From Armatimonadetes bacterium UBA5829 (GTDB taxonomy: Bacteria; Armatimonadota; UBA5829), in assembly GCA_002431715.1 (NCBI GenBank), contig DJHI01000205.1, forward strand, positions 727-6,051: a DNA stretch of 5,325 nucleotides. The letters are read 5' to 3'. Below, one piece after another: positions 1-5,188 of the stretch. Within the stretch, counting starts at the first letter, position 1; each line of letters begins with the position of its first letter. The translations under genes were made by a program, and so were the position numbers. The notes beneath the pieces were generated by a model that worked only from the letters and a program-made list of their open reading frames with translations, was not told the origin of the DNA and did no database searches.

Positions 1-471
1 CTTTCCCGAACATCCGAATTTCAACCCCTCAGCAAGGACATCATCCGCCCAATCGACAAGCTTCCAGGCTTTGTCGCATGCAAATCCAGACTTAACAGAC
101 TGCAGCCTGATATGATCTTCCTCATTAATCATTATGGAGAGTGAAGCGCTCGGCTCTAGGATAACCGCGCGGCCATTTCCGCCACTTATTTGCTCCACAC
201 TCGCGATATGCGAATCCAGCAGGAATAATTTTTGCTGTTTGCTCAGTTTCCCTACATCAATCAGCTTGAGTTCAGGGAAGCGCTCCATAAGCCCTTGAGC
301 GGCTTTGCGGACATCGCCTACCACCATGGATAAATCTTCCCCGGAAGCTCGCGATGGAAACGGATAGTCTGCGAGGCTTCTTGCCAGGCGAGCCCTTGTG
401 GTAATTACAACATCGGCATCAGGGCCTTCGCCCTTTATCCAGTCTGGGAGATAATGGCTGCGCACGCTCAT
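1..471 (-). CDS. mcsB: Protein-arginine kinase McsB, N-terminal part (partial, cut by left window edge)
   Basis: This is the first 157 residues of an ATP:guanido phosphotransferase-family protein; the remainder lies outside the window. McsB phosphorylates arginine side chains of proteins in the cytoplasm, which in Bacillus marks them for the ClpC-ClpP protease. Seen in the sequence: a TTRARLARSL segment at residues 24-33 followed by YPFPSR (36-41), matching the SSRIRLARN...FP block of the phosphagen-kinase fold, and the hallmark INEEDHIRLQ at 115-124, whose acidic residues belong to the active-site region in this family. The C-terminal half, with the rest of the ATP site and the phosphoarginine-binding region, cannot be judged here. 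The ATG at 471 overlaps the mcsA stop codon as ATGA and has only a weak AGGT upstream, so translation is probably coupled to mcsA. A clpC gene may follow to the left, but this is not visible. Confidence 0.93.
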   Translation of the reverse strand, partial: MSVRSHYLPDWIKGEGPDADVVITTRARLARSLADYPFPSRASGEDLSMVVGDVRKAAQGLMERFPELKLIDVGKLSKQQKLFLLDSHIASVEQISGGNGRAVILEPSASLSIMINEEDHIRLQSVKSGFACDKAWKLVDWADDVLAEGLKFGCSGK

Positions 472-833
472 AATTGCGGTGTCTTACCTATATGATAAGT
501 GCAGCCCTGAGCTTCTTTAACAGCCTCTTCTATCTCTCCTGCAAAACGAGCATAACAAAGGCAGCAGCCCGGTTTGCCATCTACTACAATATCAGCCAGA
601 GTCGTGCCGCACAGCCTGCAGCTATAGGAGTCCTGCGGCGACGCTTCATTCAGGCTGCTTACGCGCTCGACTACTTTTTCAAAACTCAGCCCGCTTGAGA
701 ACATGCGTACCCGCTCGCTCGCGCATTCCTTGCAAACAAACGTTCGGTAATAATCCTCACCGCGGCGGCGAACCATCACCAGCTTCGCCGGCCGCGACGC
801 ACATATCTCACAATCGATCTTTTCGCTGATCAA
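468..833 (-). CDS. mcsA: McsA-like zinc-binding activator of protein-arginine kinase, short form without UVR domain
   Basis: A 121-residue cysteine-rich protein. McsA binds and activates the arginine kinase McsB, encoded immediately downstream here with a 4-base overlap. Four paired-cysteine motifs are visible: C8-x2-C11 and C34-x2-C37 form the first zinc module, and C72-x2-C75-G with GC90-x2-C93-Y the second. This matches the CPxCG...GCxxCY spacing of Bacillus McsA; C91 is an extra cysteine. The HIGKTP sequence near the end (114-119) corresponds to the HxGKxP that follows the second zinc module. The protein stops there, whereas Bacillus McsA is about 185 residues and continues into a coiled UvrB/UvrC (UVR) motif. 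The natural stop and intact overlap with mcsB argue against a recent frameshift. The start is TTG, with GGAGG (839-843) five bases upstream; no in-frame ATG near the 5' end fits as well. No ctsR gene lies upstream; the neighbour is ilvE. Confidence 0.85.
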   Translation of the reverse strand: MISEKIDCEICASRPAKLVMVRRRGEDYYRTFVCKECASERVRMFSSGLSFEKVVERVSSLNEASPQDSYSCRLCGTTLADIVVDGKPGCCLCYARFAGEIEEAVKEAQGCTYHIGKTPQL

Positions 834-838
834 AAAGG

Positions 839-843
839 CCTCC
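839..843 (-). promoter_or_regulatory. Ribosome binding site fixing the TTG start of mcsA
   Basis: GGAGG on the minus strand lies five bases before the TTG codon at 833-831. This strong match to the anti-Shine-Dalgarno sequence is the reason for accepting a TTG start. Confidence 0.75.
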
Positions 844-856
844 GATGCTAGTCTTG

Positions 857-916
857 CATCACAACGTTCTGTGTCATAACGTCAAGAAATAGTCCTGACG
901 TTATGACATTGTGATG
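857..916. repeat. Long imperfect inverted repeat in the ilvE-mcsA gap
   Basis: The inner arms are a perfect 13-base inverted repeat, TGTCATAACGTCA at 872-884 and TGACGTTATGACA at 896-908, separated by 11 bases. The outer arms CATCACAA (857-864) and TTGTGATG (909-916) are also perfect complements, with a 7-base bulge on the left side only (865-871). In RNA this would be a stable hairpin starting about 8 bases after the ilvE stop. No T-run follows on the minus strand, so a classical intrinsic terminator is not supported. It could be an RNA processing or stability hairpin, a protein-binding operator, or a small dispersed palindromic repeat. It does not resemble CIRCE or CtsR heptad sites. Confidence 0.7.
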
Positions 917-931
917 TTCAGACGCTATGAC
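873..931. repeat. Three 11-base motifs at exact 24-base spacing before mcsA
   Basis: The motif GACGTTATGAC occurs inverted at 873-883, direct at 897-907, and with one change (GACGCTATGAC) at 921-931. The centres are 878, 902 and 926, so both steps are exactly 24 bases. The last copy overlaps the ilvE stop codon (925-927), so it is partly coding. The first two copies form the core of the larger inverted repeat. Even spacing of about two helical turns and a bit suggests either an array of protein sites or decay of a tandem unit. The function is unknown. Confidence 0.6.
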
Positions 932-1791
932 TGCTTAGCCACGTATTCGTGGAAAGCCTTCATCAACTTCTTTGTGATGGGGCCGGGCTTGCCATCGGCT
1001 ATAATGCGCGCATCCAGCTTGACCATCGGAATGACCTCAGCGGCTGTGCCGGTAAGGAACGCTTCATCGGCGGTATAAAGGTCGAATCTAGTGAAGACAC
1101 CGATATTGACCTCTATTCCCATCTCTTTGAGAACTTCGATTGCGGTTGCCCGGGTGATTCCCTCAAGAATTCCAAGATGAGCGGCCGGAGTGTTTACGAC
1201 GCTGTCTTTTACAAAGAAAACATTATCGCCGGTGCACTCGGCTACGTGTCCGTCTTCGGTGAGCATAAGGCCTTCACCTGCGCCTACATGATTGGCTTCA
1301 AGTTTAGCCTGGATATTGCATACATACTTACCTAATGACTTGATCCTCGGCTCGAGCACCTGCGGATTAGCGATCCTCGTGGCAACCGTCACCACTTCCA
1401 GACCATTTTCGTACATGGACTGCGGGTAAAGCGAGAGTTTGTCCGTGGATATGACTATGGTCGCCTGGCCCTTTATATTCTTCGGATCGAGACCCAGCGA
1501 TACTCCTCTGGATACGGAGACACGGATATAAGCATCGGTGACCTCGTTCATCTCGAGCAGTTTCTCGACGGTTTTGATGAACTCAGCCTGATCGAACGGC
1601 ATCTTGATATCAAGAGCGAGAAGTGAATTATAAAGCCGATCCACATGATCTTTCAGCTTGAAAGCGCGGCCATTATATGCCCTTATGCCCTCGAATGCGC
1701 CGTCTCCGTAGAGAAAGCCATGGTCATAGATTGAAAGGTGCGCATCTTCAGAACGCACAAACTCCCGGTTTAAAAAAACCCATTTGTCCAT
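925..1791 (-). CDS. ilvE: Branched-chain amino acid aminotransferase (fold type IV PLP enzyme)
   Basis: A 288-residue cytoplasmic enzyme that reversibly transfers the amino group between leucine, isoleucine or valine and 2-oxoglutarate, the last step of their synthesis. It is full length for the class IV aminotransferase family. Visible blocks are YGDGAFEGIRAYNG (28-41), RIKSLGKYVCNIQAKLEA (149-166) with K151 as the expected Schiff-base lysine, AECTGDNVFFV (184-194) as the class-IV signature with E185 near the pyridine nitrogen, GILEGITR (207-214), and LTGTAAEVIP (246-255), typical of BCATs. D-amino acid transaminase and aminodeoxychorismate lyase share the fold, but the EGIRAYNG and TGTAAEV blocks favour BCAT. 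The start chosen is ATG 1791, with AGGAG (1799-1803) seven bases upstream. An in-frame GTG at 1827 would lie upstream of the -10 box and is rejected. The mcsA gene follows 91 bases downstream on the same strand, so the two could be co-transcribed. Confidence 0.92.
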   Translation of the reverse strand: MDKWVFLNREFVRSEDAHLSIYDHGFLYGDGAFEGIRAYNGRAFKLKDHVDRLYNSLLALDIKMPFDQAEFIKTVEKLLEMNEVTDAYIRVSVSRGVSLGLDPKNIKGQATIVISTDKLSLYPQSMYENGLEVVTVATRIANPQVLEPRIKSLGKYVCNIQAKLEANHVGAGEGLMLTEDGHVAECTGDNVFFVKDSVVNTPAAHLGILEGITRATAIEVLKEMGIEVNIGVFTRFDLYTADEAFLTGTAAEVIPMVKLDARIIADGKPGPITKKLMKAFHEYVAKQS

Positions 1792-1798
1792 AATACAG

Positions 1799-1803
1799 CT
1801 CCT
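1799..1803 (-). promoter_or_regulatory. Ribosome binding site of ilvE
   Basis: AGGAG on the minus strand, seven bases before the ATG at 1791. It decides for the 288-residue product over the 300-residue reading from GTG 1827. Confidence 0.8.
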
Positions 1804-1811
1804 GTGATAAT

Positions 1812-1840
1812 AGTATAACACGCTCACGCATGTTGTTCAA
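1812..1840 (-). promoter_or_regulatory. Sigma-70-type promoter of ilvE
   Basis: On the minus strand, TTGAAC (1835-1840) and TATACT (1812-1817) are separated by exactly 17 bases. The predicted transcript start is near 1805, giving a very short leader of about 14 bases that just includes the ribosome binding site. There is no room for a transcribed attenuator or T-box between this start and ilvE. Confidence 0.75.
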
Positions 1841-1977
1841 ACAAACGTCCATATTTGATGGGCGCTGATAAAAGCAGACAGATAGGAAGAGGCAGTAGCA
1901 CAATTACCGGCAATATCAAATTATATATCGCCCTTACCCAGCCAAATAATCAATAAAAAACATAAAATACTAAATGC

Positions 1978-2940
1978 TCAGGCCCACCACATTTCGCCGG
2001 CCTGCTCGGTGATAATGGCCTCTTTGAGCAGCGAAACGGCTTTCTGGAAGCCTTCGTTTACCGACATCAGGCTGTCTTCGTGCTCGATTGACAGAACAAA
2101 ATCATAGCCGACTGTTTTTAGTGTGCTTACGATATCTTTCCACACCTGCAGATTATGACCATACCCGATTGTTCGGAAAACCCAACTTCTGTTGAGGACA
2201 TCGCCATAGTTCTTCGTGTCGTTGCAGCCGTTGATCGAGGTATTATGCTCGTCTATGCGGCAGTCTTTTGCATGAGCGTGAAAAATAGCGTCGCCAAGCT
2301 CTCGGATTGCCATACAGGGGTCTACACCGTTCCAGAACAGATGACTGGGGTCGAAGTTGCAGCCAATCGAATCTCCGCAAGCCTCGCGCAGCCTCAACAT
2401 GGTTTCTACATTATATACGCAAAATCCTGGGTGCATTTCCAGGGCAACTTTTACGCCGTTGTCTTTTAGAAACTTGGCCTGCTCCCGCCAATATGGTATC
2501 AGAACCTCGTTCCACTGCCAGTTTAGAATATCGACATAATCCGGAGGCCACGCGCAGGTAACCCAATTTGGTTTGGTTCCATTCGGTCCGTCACCGGGAC
2601 AACCTGAAAAATTATTGACAACTCCGACGCCGAGTTCACGCGCCAGGCGGACGGTTTTATTGAAAACCTCTCGATCTTTAGCTGCGAAGCTCTTATCTGG
2701 GTGAACTGGATTCCCATGGCAAGACAGCGAGCTGATCTCAAGCCCGCGGGAGCTTATAGCGGATAAAAGCTCTTTCTGAGCGGCAGAGTTACCAAGAAGC
2801 TTATCAGGGTCGCAGTGCGCGCTGCCGGGATAGTTGCCGCACCCAAGCTCGACCATCTGCACACCCGATTCCGCTATATAATCGAGAGCGCTTTCGAGTG
2901 GCTGCTGGCCGAAGAGAACTGCAAACACTCCAATTTTCAT
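1978..2940 (-). CDS. Sugar phosphate isomerase/epimerase-type TIM-barrel protein (AP endonuclease family 2 fold)
   Basis: A 320-residue soluble protein of the xylose-isomerase-like / AP_endonuc_2 family, whose members use a divalent metal to isomerise or epimerise sugars and related polyols. The exact substrate cannot be read from sequence. Likely metal and active-site residues are E168 and H170 in VALEMHPGF, D197 and H200 in CNFDPSHLFW, H221 and H223 in FHAHAKD, and E286-H287-E288 in LSIEHEDS. The motifs SCHGNPVHPDK (73-83), FSGCPGD (111-117) and the GEMWWA C-terminus are features I recall from a widespread bacterial subgroup annotated simply as sugar phosphate isomerase/epimerase. All blocks are present, so it looks intact. 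The start chosen is ATG 2940 (MKIGVF, first beta strand). GGAGG at 2955-2959 is 14 bases away, longer than ideal; in-frame TTG 2952 or GTG 2961 are less likely alternatives. It is divergent from the TPR gene, with its own promoter and a probable operator upstream. Confidence 0.88.
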   Translation of the reverse strand: MKIGVFAVLFGQQPLESALDYIAESGVQMVELGCGNYPGSAHCDPDKLLGNSAAQKELLSAISSRGLEISSLSCHGNPVHPDKSFAAKDREVFNKTVRLARELGVGVVNNFSGCPGDGPNGTKPNWVTCAWPPDYVDILNWQWNEVLIPYWREQAKFLKDNGVKVALEMHPGFCVYNVETMLRLREACGDSIGCNFDPSHLFWNGVDPCMAIRELGDAIFHAHAKDCRIDEHNTSINGCNDTKNYGDVLNRSWVFRTIGYGHNLQVWKDIVSTLKTVGYDFVLSIEHEDSLMSVNEGFQKAVSLLKEAIITEQAGEMWWA

Positions 2941-2982
2941 GATCCGATACAAAGCCTCCACGCTTGTCTGTCATTTGTGGCA

Positions 2983-3011
2983 ATTATAGTTAATTTATTA
3001 GCGTAAATCAA
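2983..3011 (-). promoter_or_regulatory. Sigma-70-type promoter of the isomerase gene
   Basis: On the minus strand, TTGATT (3006-3011) and a perfect TATAAT (2983-2988) are separated by 17 bases. The predicted transcript start is near 2976, giving a leader of about 35 bases to ATG 2940. Confidence 0.75.
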
Positions 3012-3020
3012 GCTGTCTCA

Positions 3021-3036
3021 ATTGAAGCGCTTAAAT
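3021..3036. promoter_or_regulatory. Candidate LacI-type operator between two divergent promoters
   Basis: ATTGAAGCGCTTAAAT is a 16-base dyad with a perfect AAGCGCTT centre (3025-3032) and one mismatched pair (3024/3033). It sits in the 30 bases between the two outward-facing -35 boxes (ending at 3011 and starting at 3042). A looser dyad surrounds it: CTGTC with AAT at 3013-3022 against ATTGACAG at 3041-3048. A central CG inside an AAGCGCTT-like core is usual for LacI/GalR-family sugar repressors, which would suit the isomerase gene. No such regulator is encoded in the window, so the assignment is inference. Confidence 0.45.
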
Positions 3037-3041
3037 GAGCA

Positions 3042-3070
3042 TTGACAGAGTAATTAGCCTCAGATATACT
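3042..3070 (+). promoter_or_regulatory. Near-consensus sigma-70 promoter of the TPR gene
   Basis: A perfect TTGACA (3042-3047) and TATACT (3065-3070) are separated by exactly 17 bases. The predicted start is near 3077, leaving a leader of about 41 bases. By sequence this is the strongest promoter in the window. Confidence 0.8.
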
Positions 3071-3106
3071 GAAGCAGGATGGGAAAAACCATCACTACTC
3101 TCCATT

Positions 3107-3111
3107 GGTGA
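3107..3111 (+). promoter_or_regulatory. Ribosome binding site of the TPR gene
   Basis: GGTGA, complementary to the 16S tail, lies six bases before ATG 3118. TCAC at 3092-3095 could pair with its GTGA (3108-3111), so partial masking in the leader is possible but weak. Confidence 0.6.
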
Positions 3112-3117
3112 CCCAAG

Positions 3118-3486
3118 ATGGAAGAAGTAATGGAACACTACAAACTAGGTGTCGAAGCATTCAAGGCCGGTGATCTCGATAAGGCTATTGAAGAGCTCGA
3201 AGTCGCAACACAGCAAGATCATCAGAATCACAAGGCATTCTCATATCTGGGAGCAGCATATGCTTCGAAAGAACGCTATAACGCCGCCATAGGTGCATTT
3301 AAAACAGCCGAGCAGATAGCCCCGAAAGTTGCTAGCATTCATTACAATATCGCGCAGGCCTACGAAGCCAGCGGAATCCACAGCGAAGCCGAATTCGAGT
3401 ATGAACGCGCGCTGGAAATCGATCCTAATTATGAAAAAGCCAGGGAAGCGCTGGCAAAACTGAAGCAAAAGCTGCATCACATATAA
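3118..3486 (+). CDS. Small three-repeat TPR protein
   Basis: A 122-residue soluble protein made almost entirely of tetratricopeptide repeats, helix-turn-helix scaffolds for protein-protein contact. Three 34-residue units are visible at residues 4-37, 38-71 and 72-105, each with the usual small residue in helix A (G11, G45, A79), the aromatic/Ala pattern, and D/P near the end (ALEIDPNY at 98-105). A charged capping helix at 106-122 completes it. There is no signal peptide, membrane segment or catalytic domain, so it is probably a cytoplasmic adaptor with an unknown partner. It has its own near-consensus promoter and is divergent from the isomerase gene. The downstream GAF gene is 162 bases away on the same strand without an obvious terminator between, so read-through is possible. 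The ATG at 3118 is supported by GGTGA; the ATG at 3130 is a less likely start. Confidence 0.88.
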   Translation: MEEVMEHYKLGVEAFKAGDLDKAIEELEVATQQDHQNHKAFSYLGAAYASKERYNAAIGAFKTAEQIAPKVASIHYNIAQAYEASGIHSEAEFEYERALEIDPNYEKAREALAKLKQKLHHI

Positions 3487-3570
3487 CCACAATCCACGCC
3501 GAATCCTCTTTATGGCTGCCATCAATTATTGACGAAAATGACAGTCGCCGGTTTGTCGCCTATCAAAGAA

Positions 3571-3586
3571 ATATTTGTCCAAATAT
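3571..3586. promoter_or_regulatory. Perfect 7+7 palindrome upstream of the GAF gene, possible operator
   Basis: ATATTTG-TC-CAAATAT is a perfect inverted repeat of 7 bases around a 2-base spacer. The size and position (63-111 bases before the possible starts) would suit a dimeric regulator site, but it is AT-rich and could occur by chance. No regulator is assigned. Confidence 0.3.
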
Positions 3587-3669
3587 CATATAAGGTTCTC
3601 AGATGTTCTAACCGAAAATGAATTTAGAATAAATCTGGCTCTTGGGGAATGTTTGCGGCGGCGTTCTCA

Positions 3670-3676
3670 AAGGTGA
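3670..3676 (+). promoter_or_regulatory. Ribosome binding site favouring a TTG start for the GAF protein
   Basis: AAGGTGA is a 7-base match to the anti-Shine-Dalgarno sequence, five bases before TTG 3682. It lies inside the longer reading from ATG 3649, which itself has a poorly placed GGGGA. Confidence 0.5.
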
Positions 3677-3681
3677 TTGCG

Positions 3682-5112
3682 TTGGCAGTATCTGAAGGCG
3701 TTAGGAGCGCCAATCCAAATTCAAAGTCTCTGTTCGAGCATATTGTAAAGGCTTCGAGCAAGGCGCAATGTCGTCGACTGCTTGTTTGGTCAGCCTCGAT
3801 TACTGCTGCTTCTATCGCTGTCAAGCTATTGCTACCATCACAGCTCCCGGGTTATTTTGCTGTAATCTATACGATAATGCTCGGACTTGAACTGAGTGTC
3901 GGCTTTGGTGGAGCGGTTTACTTCTTTTCAAGATTCGTCCTCTCCTGGAAACTCAGGCATTTGCTTTCAGCAGCAGCCTTTTCAGCAATCGGCAGTGGTG
4001 TATGGTTGGAGATATTAGCAGGTCGAAATAACCCGGATCCGCACCCGTCTGAGTTTATCTCGGCTGTTACATGGGCGGTTGCAATGTTCTTCTTTGCCTG
4101 TTCAGCCTATTCGCACATCATCTGTCACGTCAGCACCAGGGGGAAAGCTCTCACTCAGGCTCTATTAAGCGGCGCCTTACTTCTATTTAGTCCGCTTATC
4201 GCTACTCCTTACATAATCCACGGTTCTTTGAGCACTTATCTTACTGGATTGGCTTATCATTCATCTCATTATATGGCTGCCTGTATAATTCTAAAACTAT
4301 TAGGAGTTCTCTTCTGCCTTGCTGCTTTTTATGGTCTGTATCGTCGCAGCAACACAGGAAGTGATCGCTTATCCGGGCTGCTGTGTTTTGTTTTCGTTCC
4401 TCTTCTCGTTGGGCTGGTTTTTCGTTGTTTCTCTGCCCAGGTGTATGACAATTGGTGGATGGCCAGTTCGCTGATAATATCTGCCTCCTGGCTGGTTTTT
4501 ATCGGTGGTTTCTGTGTAGAAAATGCCGTCATGCTGCGTGATTCACAGGACAGGCTTCAGGAACTCGACGCGCTTCATCAGGTTTCATGGTCTGTTGTAG
4601 GTGCAGGATCGCTCCACCAACTGCTCGATATGTTTGCGAGAACGCACTGTGACAAGCTGGGCGCGAAGGTGGCTGCCGTTTACCTGGTGGATGAGAATCA
4701 GGAGCACTTGGAGCTCTATGCAATCTCCGGTCCCGATGACTGCTGTGGTGGAATCGGGACCAAATATCCTATAGCCTCCACTGATCGCCGACCCGGTTTC
4801 CACACCGGCCACACGGTCAAAGCATTTACTACAAAAGAAGTCCAGATTGCCAACGACGTCTTTGTAGATGTGGAGTTTATCCCCTGGAGAATAGTCGCTG
4901 CCGACGATGGCTGCGCCGTATCGCTGCCTCTTGTTACAGGTGGCAAGGCCATAGGGGTTGTAAATCTCTATTACGGTGACTGCAGGCAGCTAACCCGTCA
5001 GAGATTAAGAATGCTTTCCACGATCACCGGCTCGGCTGCTCCAGCCATTGCAAATGCGCTGGCGCAGGACAATGCCGAAGATAATATAGTCAGAATGGAC
5101 TTAGCGGCATAG
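3682..5112 (+). CDS. Polytopic membrane protein with C-terminal GAF domain, orphan sensor
   Basis: A 476-residue protein from TTG 3682, or 487 from ATG 3649. TTG is preferred because AAGGTGA (3670-3676) lies five bases before it, while the GGGGA before the ATG touches it with no spacing. In 487-residue numbering, about eight hydrophobic helices lie near 44-62, 68-98, 104-124, 136-158, 168-190, 207-229, 241-262 and 270-292. A short amphipathic linker (293-310) leads into a GAF domain at about 311-472. GAF marks are VAAVYLVDENQEHLELYAISG (341-361), VQIANDVFVDVEF (398-410) and VSLPLVTGGKAIGVVNLYY (424-442), followed by a long terminal helix. No histidine kinase, GGDEF, EAL, phosphatase or DNA-binding domain follows; the protein ends with a short acidic tail. 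Histidines H156, H160, H204 and H207 lie in or near membrane helices and might bind a cofactor, but this is speculative. I do not recognise the membrane domain as a named family. It probably signals through a partner encoded elsewhere. Confidence 0.75.
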   Translation: MAVSEGVRSANPNSKSLFEHIVKASSKAQCRRLLVWSASITAASIAVKLLLPSQLPGYFAVIYTIMLGLELSVGFGGAVYFFSRFVLSWKLRHLLSAAAFSAIGSGVWLEILAGRNNPDPHPSEFISAVTWAVAMFFFACSAYSHIICHVSTRGKALTQALLSGALLLFSPLIATPYIIHGSLSTYLTGLAYHSSHYMAACIILKLLGVLFCLAAFYGLYRRSNTGSDRLSGLLCFVFVPLLVGLVFRCFSAQVYDNWWMASSLIISASWLVFIGGFCVENAVMLRDSQDRLQELDALHQVSWSVVGAGSLHQLLDMFARTHCDKLGAKVAAVYLVDENQEHLELYAISGPDDCCGGIGTKYPIASTDRRPGFHTGHTVKAFTTKEVQIANDVFVDVEFIPWRIVAADDGCAVSLPLVTGGKAIGVVNLYYGDCRQLTRQRLRMLSTITGSAAPAIANALAQDNAEDNIVRMDLAA

Positions 5113-5125
5113 ACCCGGCAATGAT

Positions 5126-5160
5126 AAAAAACGATGGGCCCGGGAAAGACTCCCAGGCCC
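5126..5160 (-). terminator. Rho-independent terminator of the bL25 gene
   Basis: Read on the minus strand, the arms GGGCCTGGG (5160-5152) and CCCGGGCCC (5144-5136) form a 9-pair stem with one mismatch and a 7-base loop. Six T residues follow (5131-5126) after four bases. It lies 28 bases beyond the bL25 stop. On the plus strand the same hairpin has only a weak, distant T-run, so it may stop the GAF transcript less efficiently. Confidence 0.8.
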
Positions 5161-5188
5161 GATACAAAGTCCAGTTTTATATATAAGA

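Larger units (their letters stand above)
3487..3681 (+). other. Intergenic region before the membrane GAF gene
   Basis: About 195 bases (160 if the GAF gene starts at ATG 3649) with no convincing gene, RNA or terminator hairpin. It holds the palindrome at 3571-3586 and a TAGAAT (3625-3630) that could be a -10 box, but no acceptable -35 box at 16-18 bases. The promoter of the GAF gene is therefore unresolved; transcription may come through from the TPR gene. Confidence 0.5.

Noticed and set aside
474..698. Plus-strand open frame opposite mcsA
   Set aside because: It lies antisense to the zinc-module codons of mcsA. Its composition is not that of a convincing protein.
876..891. TTGACG on the minus strand (886-881) as the -35 box of an mcsA promoter
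   Set aside because: At 16-18 bases downstream only GTGATG/TGATGC-like sequence occurs, with no acceptable -10 box.
857..916. The inverted repeat as a rho-independent terminator of ilvE
   Set aside because: No T-run follows the hairpin on the minus strand, and the arms are not GC-rich in the usual way. Kept as a repeat of unknown function.
873..931. CRISPR-like array, CIRCE or CtsR operator
   Set aside because: The repeats are only 11 bases, three in number and one inverted, with no spacers of CRISPR size. The sequences do not match TTAGCACTC-N9-GAGTGCTAA or the GGTCAAA heptads.
949..1335. Plus-strand open frame of 128 codons inside ilvE
   Set aside because: It is antisense to a gene with all family motifs, has no recognisable domain and no ribosome binding site of note. 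It is a shadow frame.
1909..1932. Hairpin GGCAATAT / ATATCGCC after the isomerase gene as its terminator
   Set aside because: It has one mismatch, is AT-rich and has no T-run after it on the minus strand, so no terminator is called for the isomerase gene.
2155..2561. Plus-strand open frames opposite the isomerase gene
   Set aside because: They mirror conserved coding sequence of the isomerase, overlap each other in different frames and show no protein family.
3241..3525. Minus-strand open frame opposite the TPR gene
   Set aside because: It is antisense to intact TPR repeats and lacks any motif of its own.
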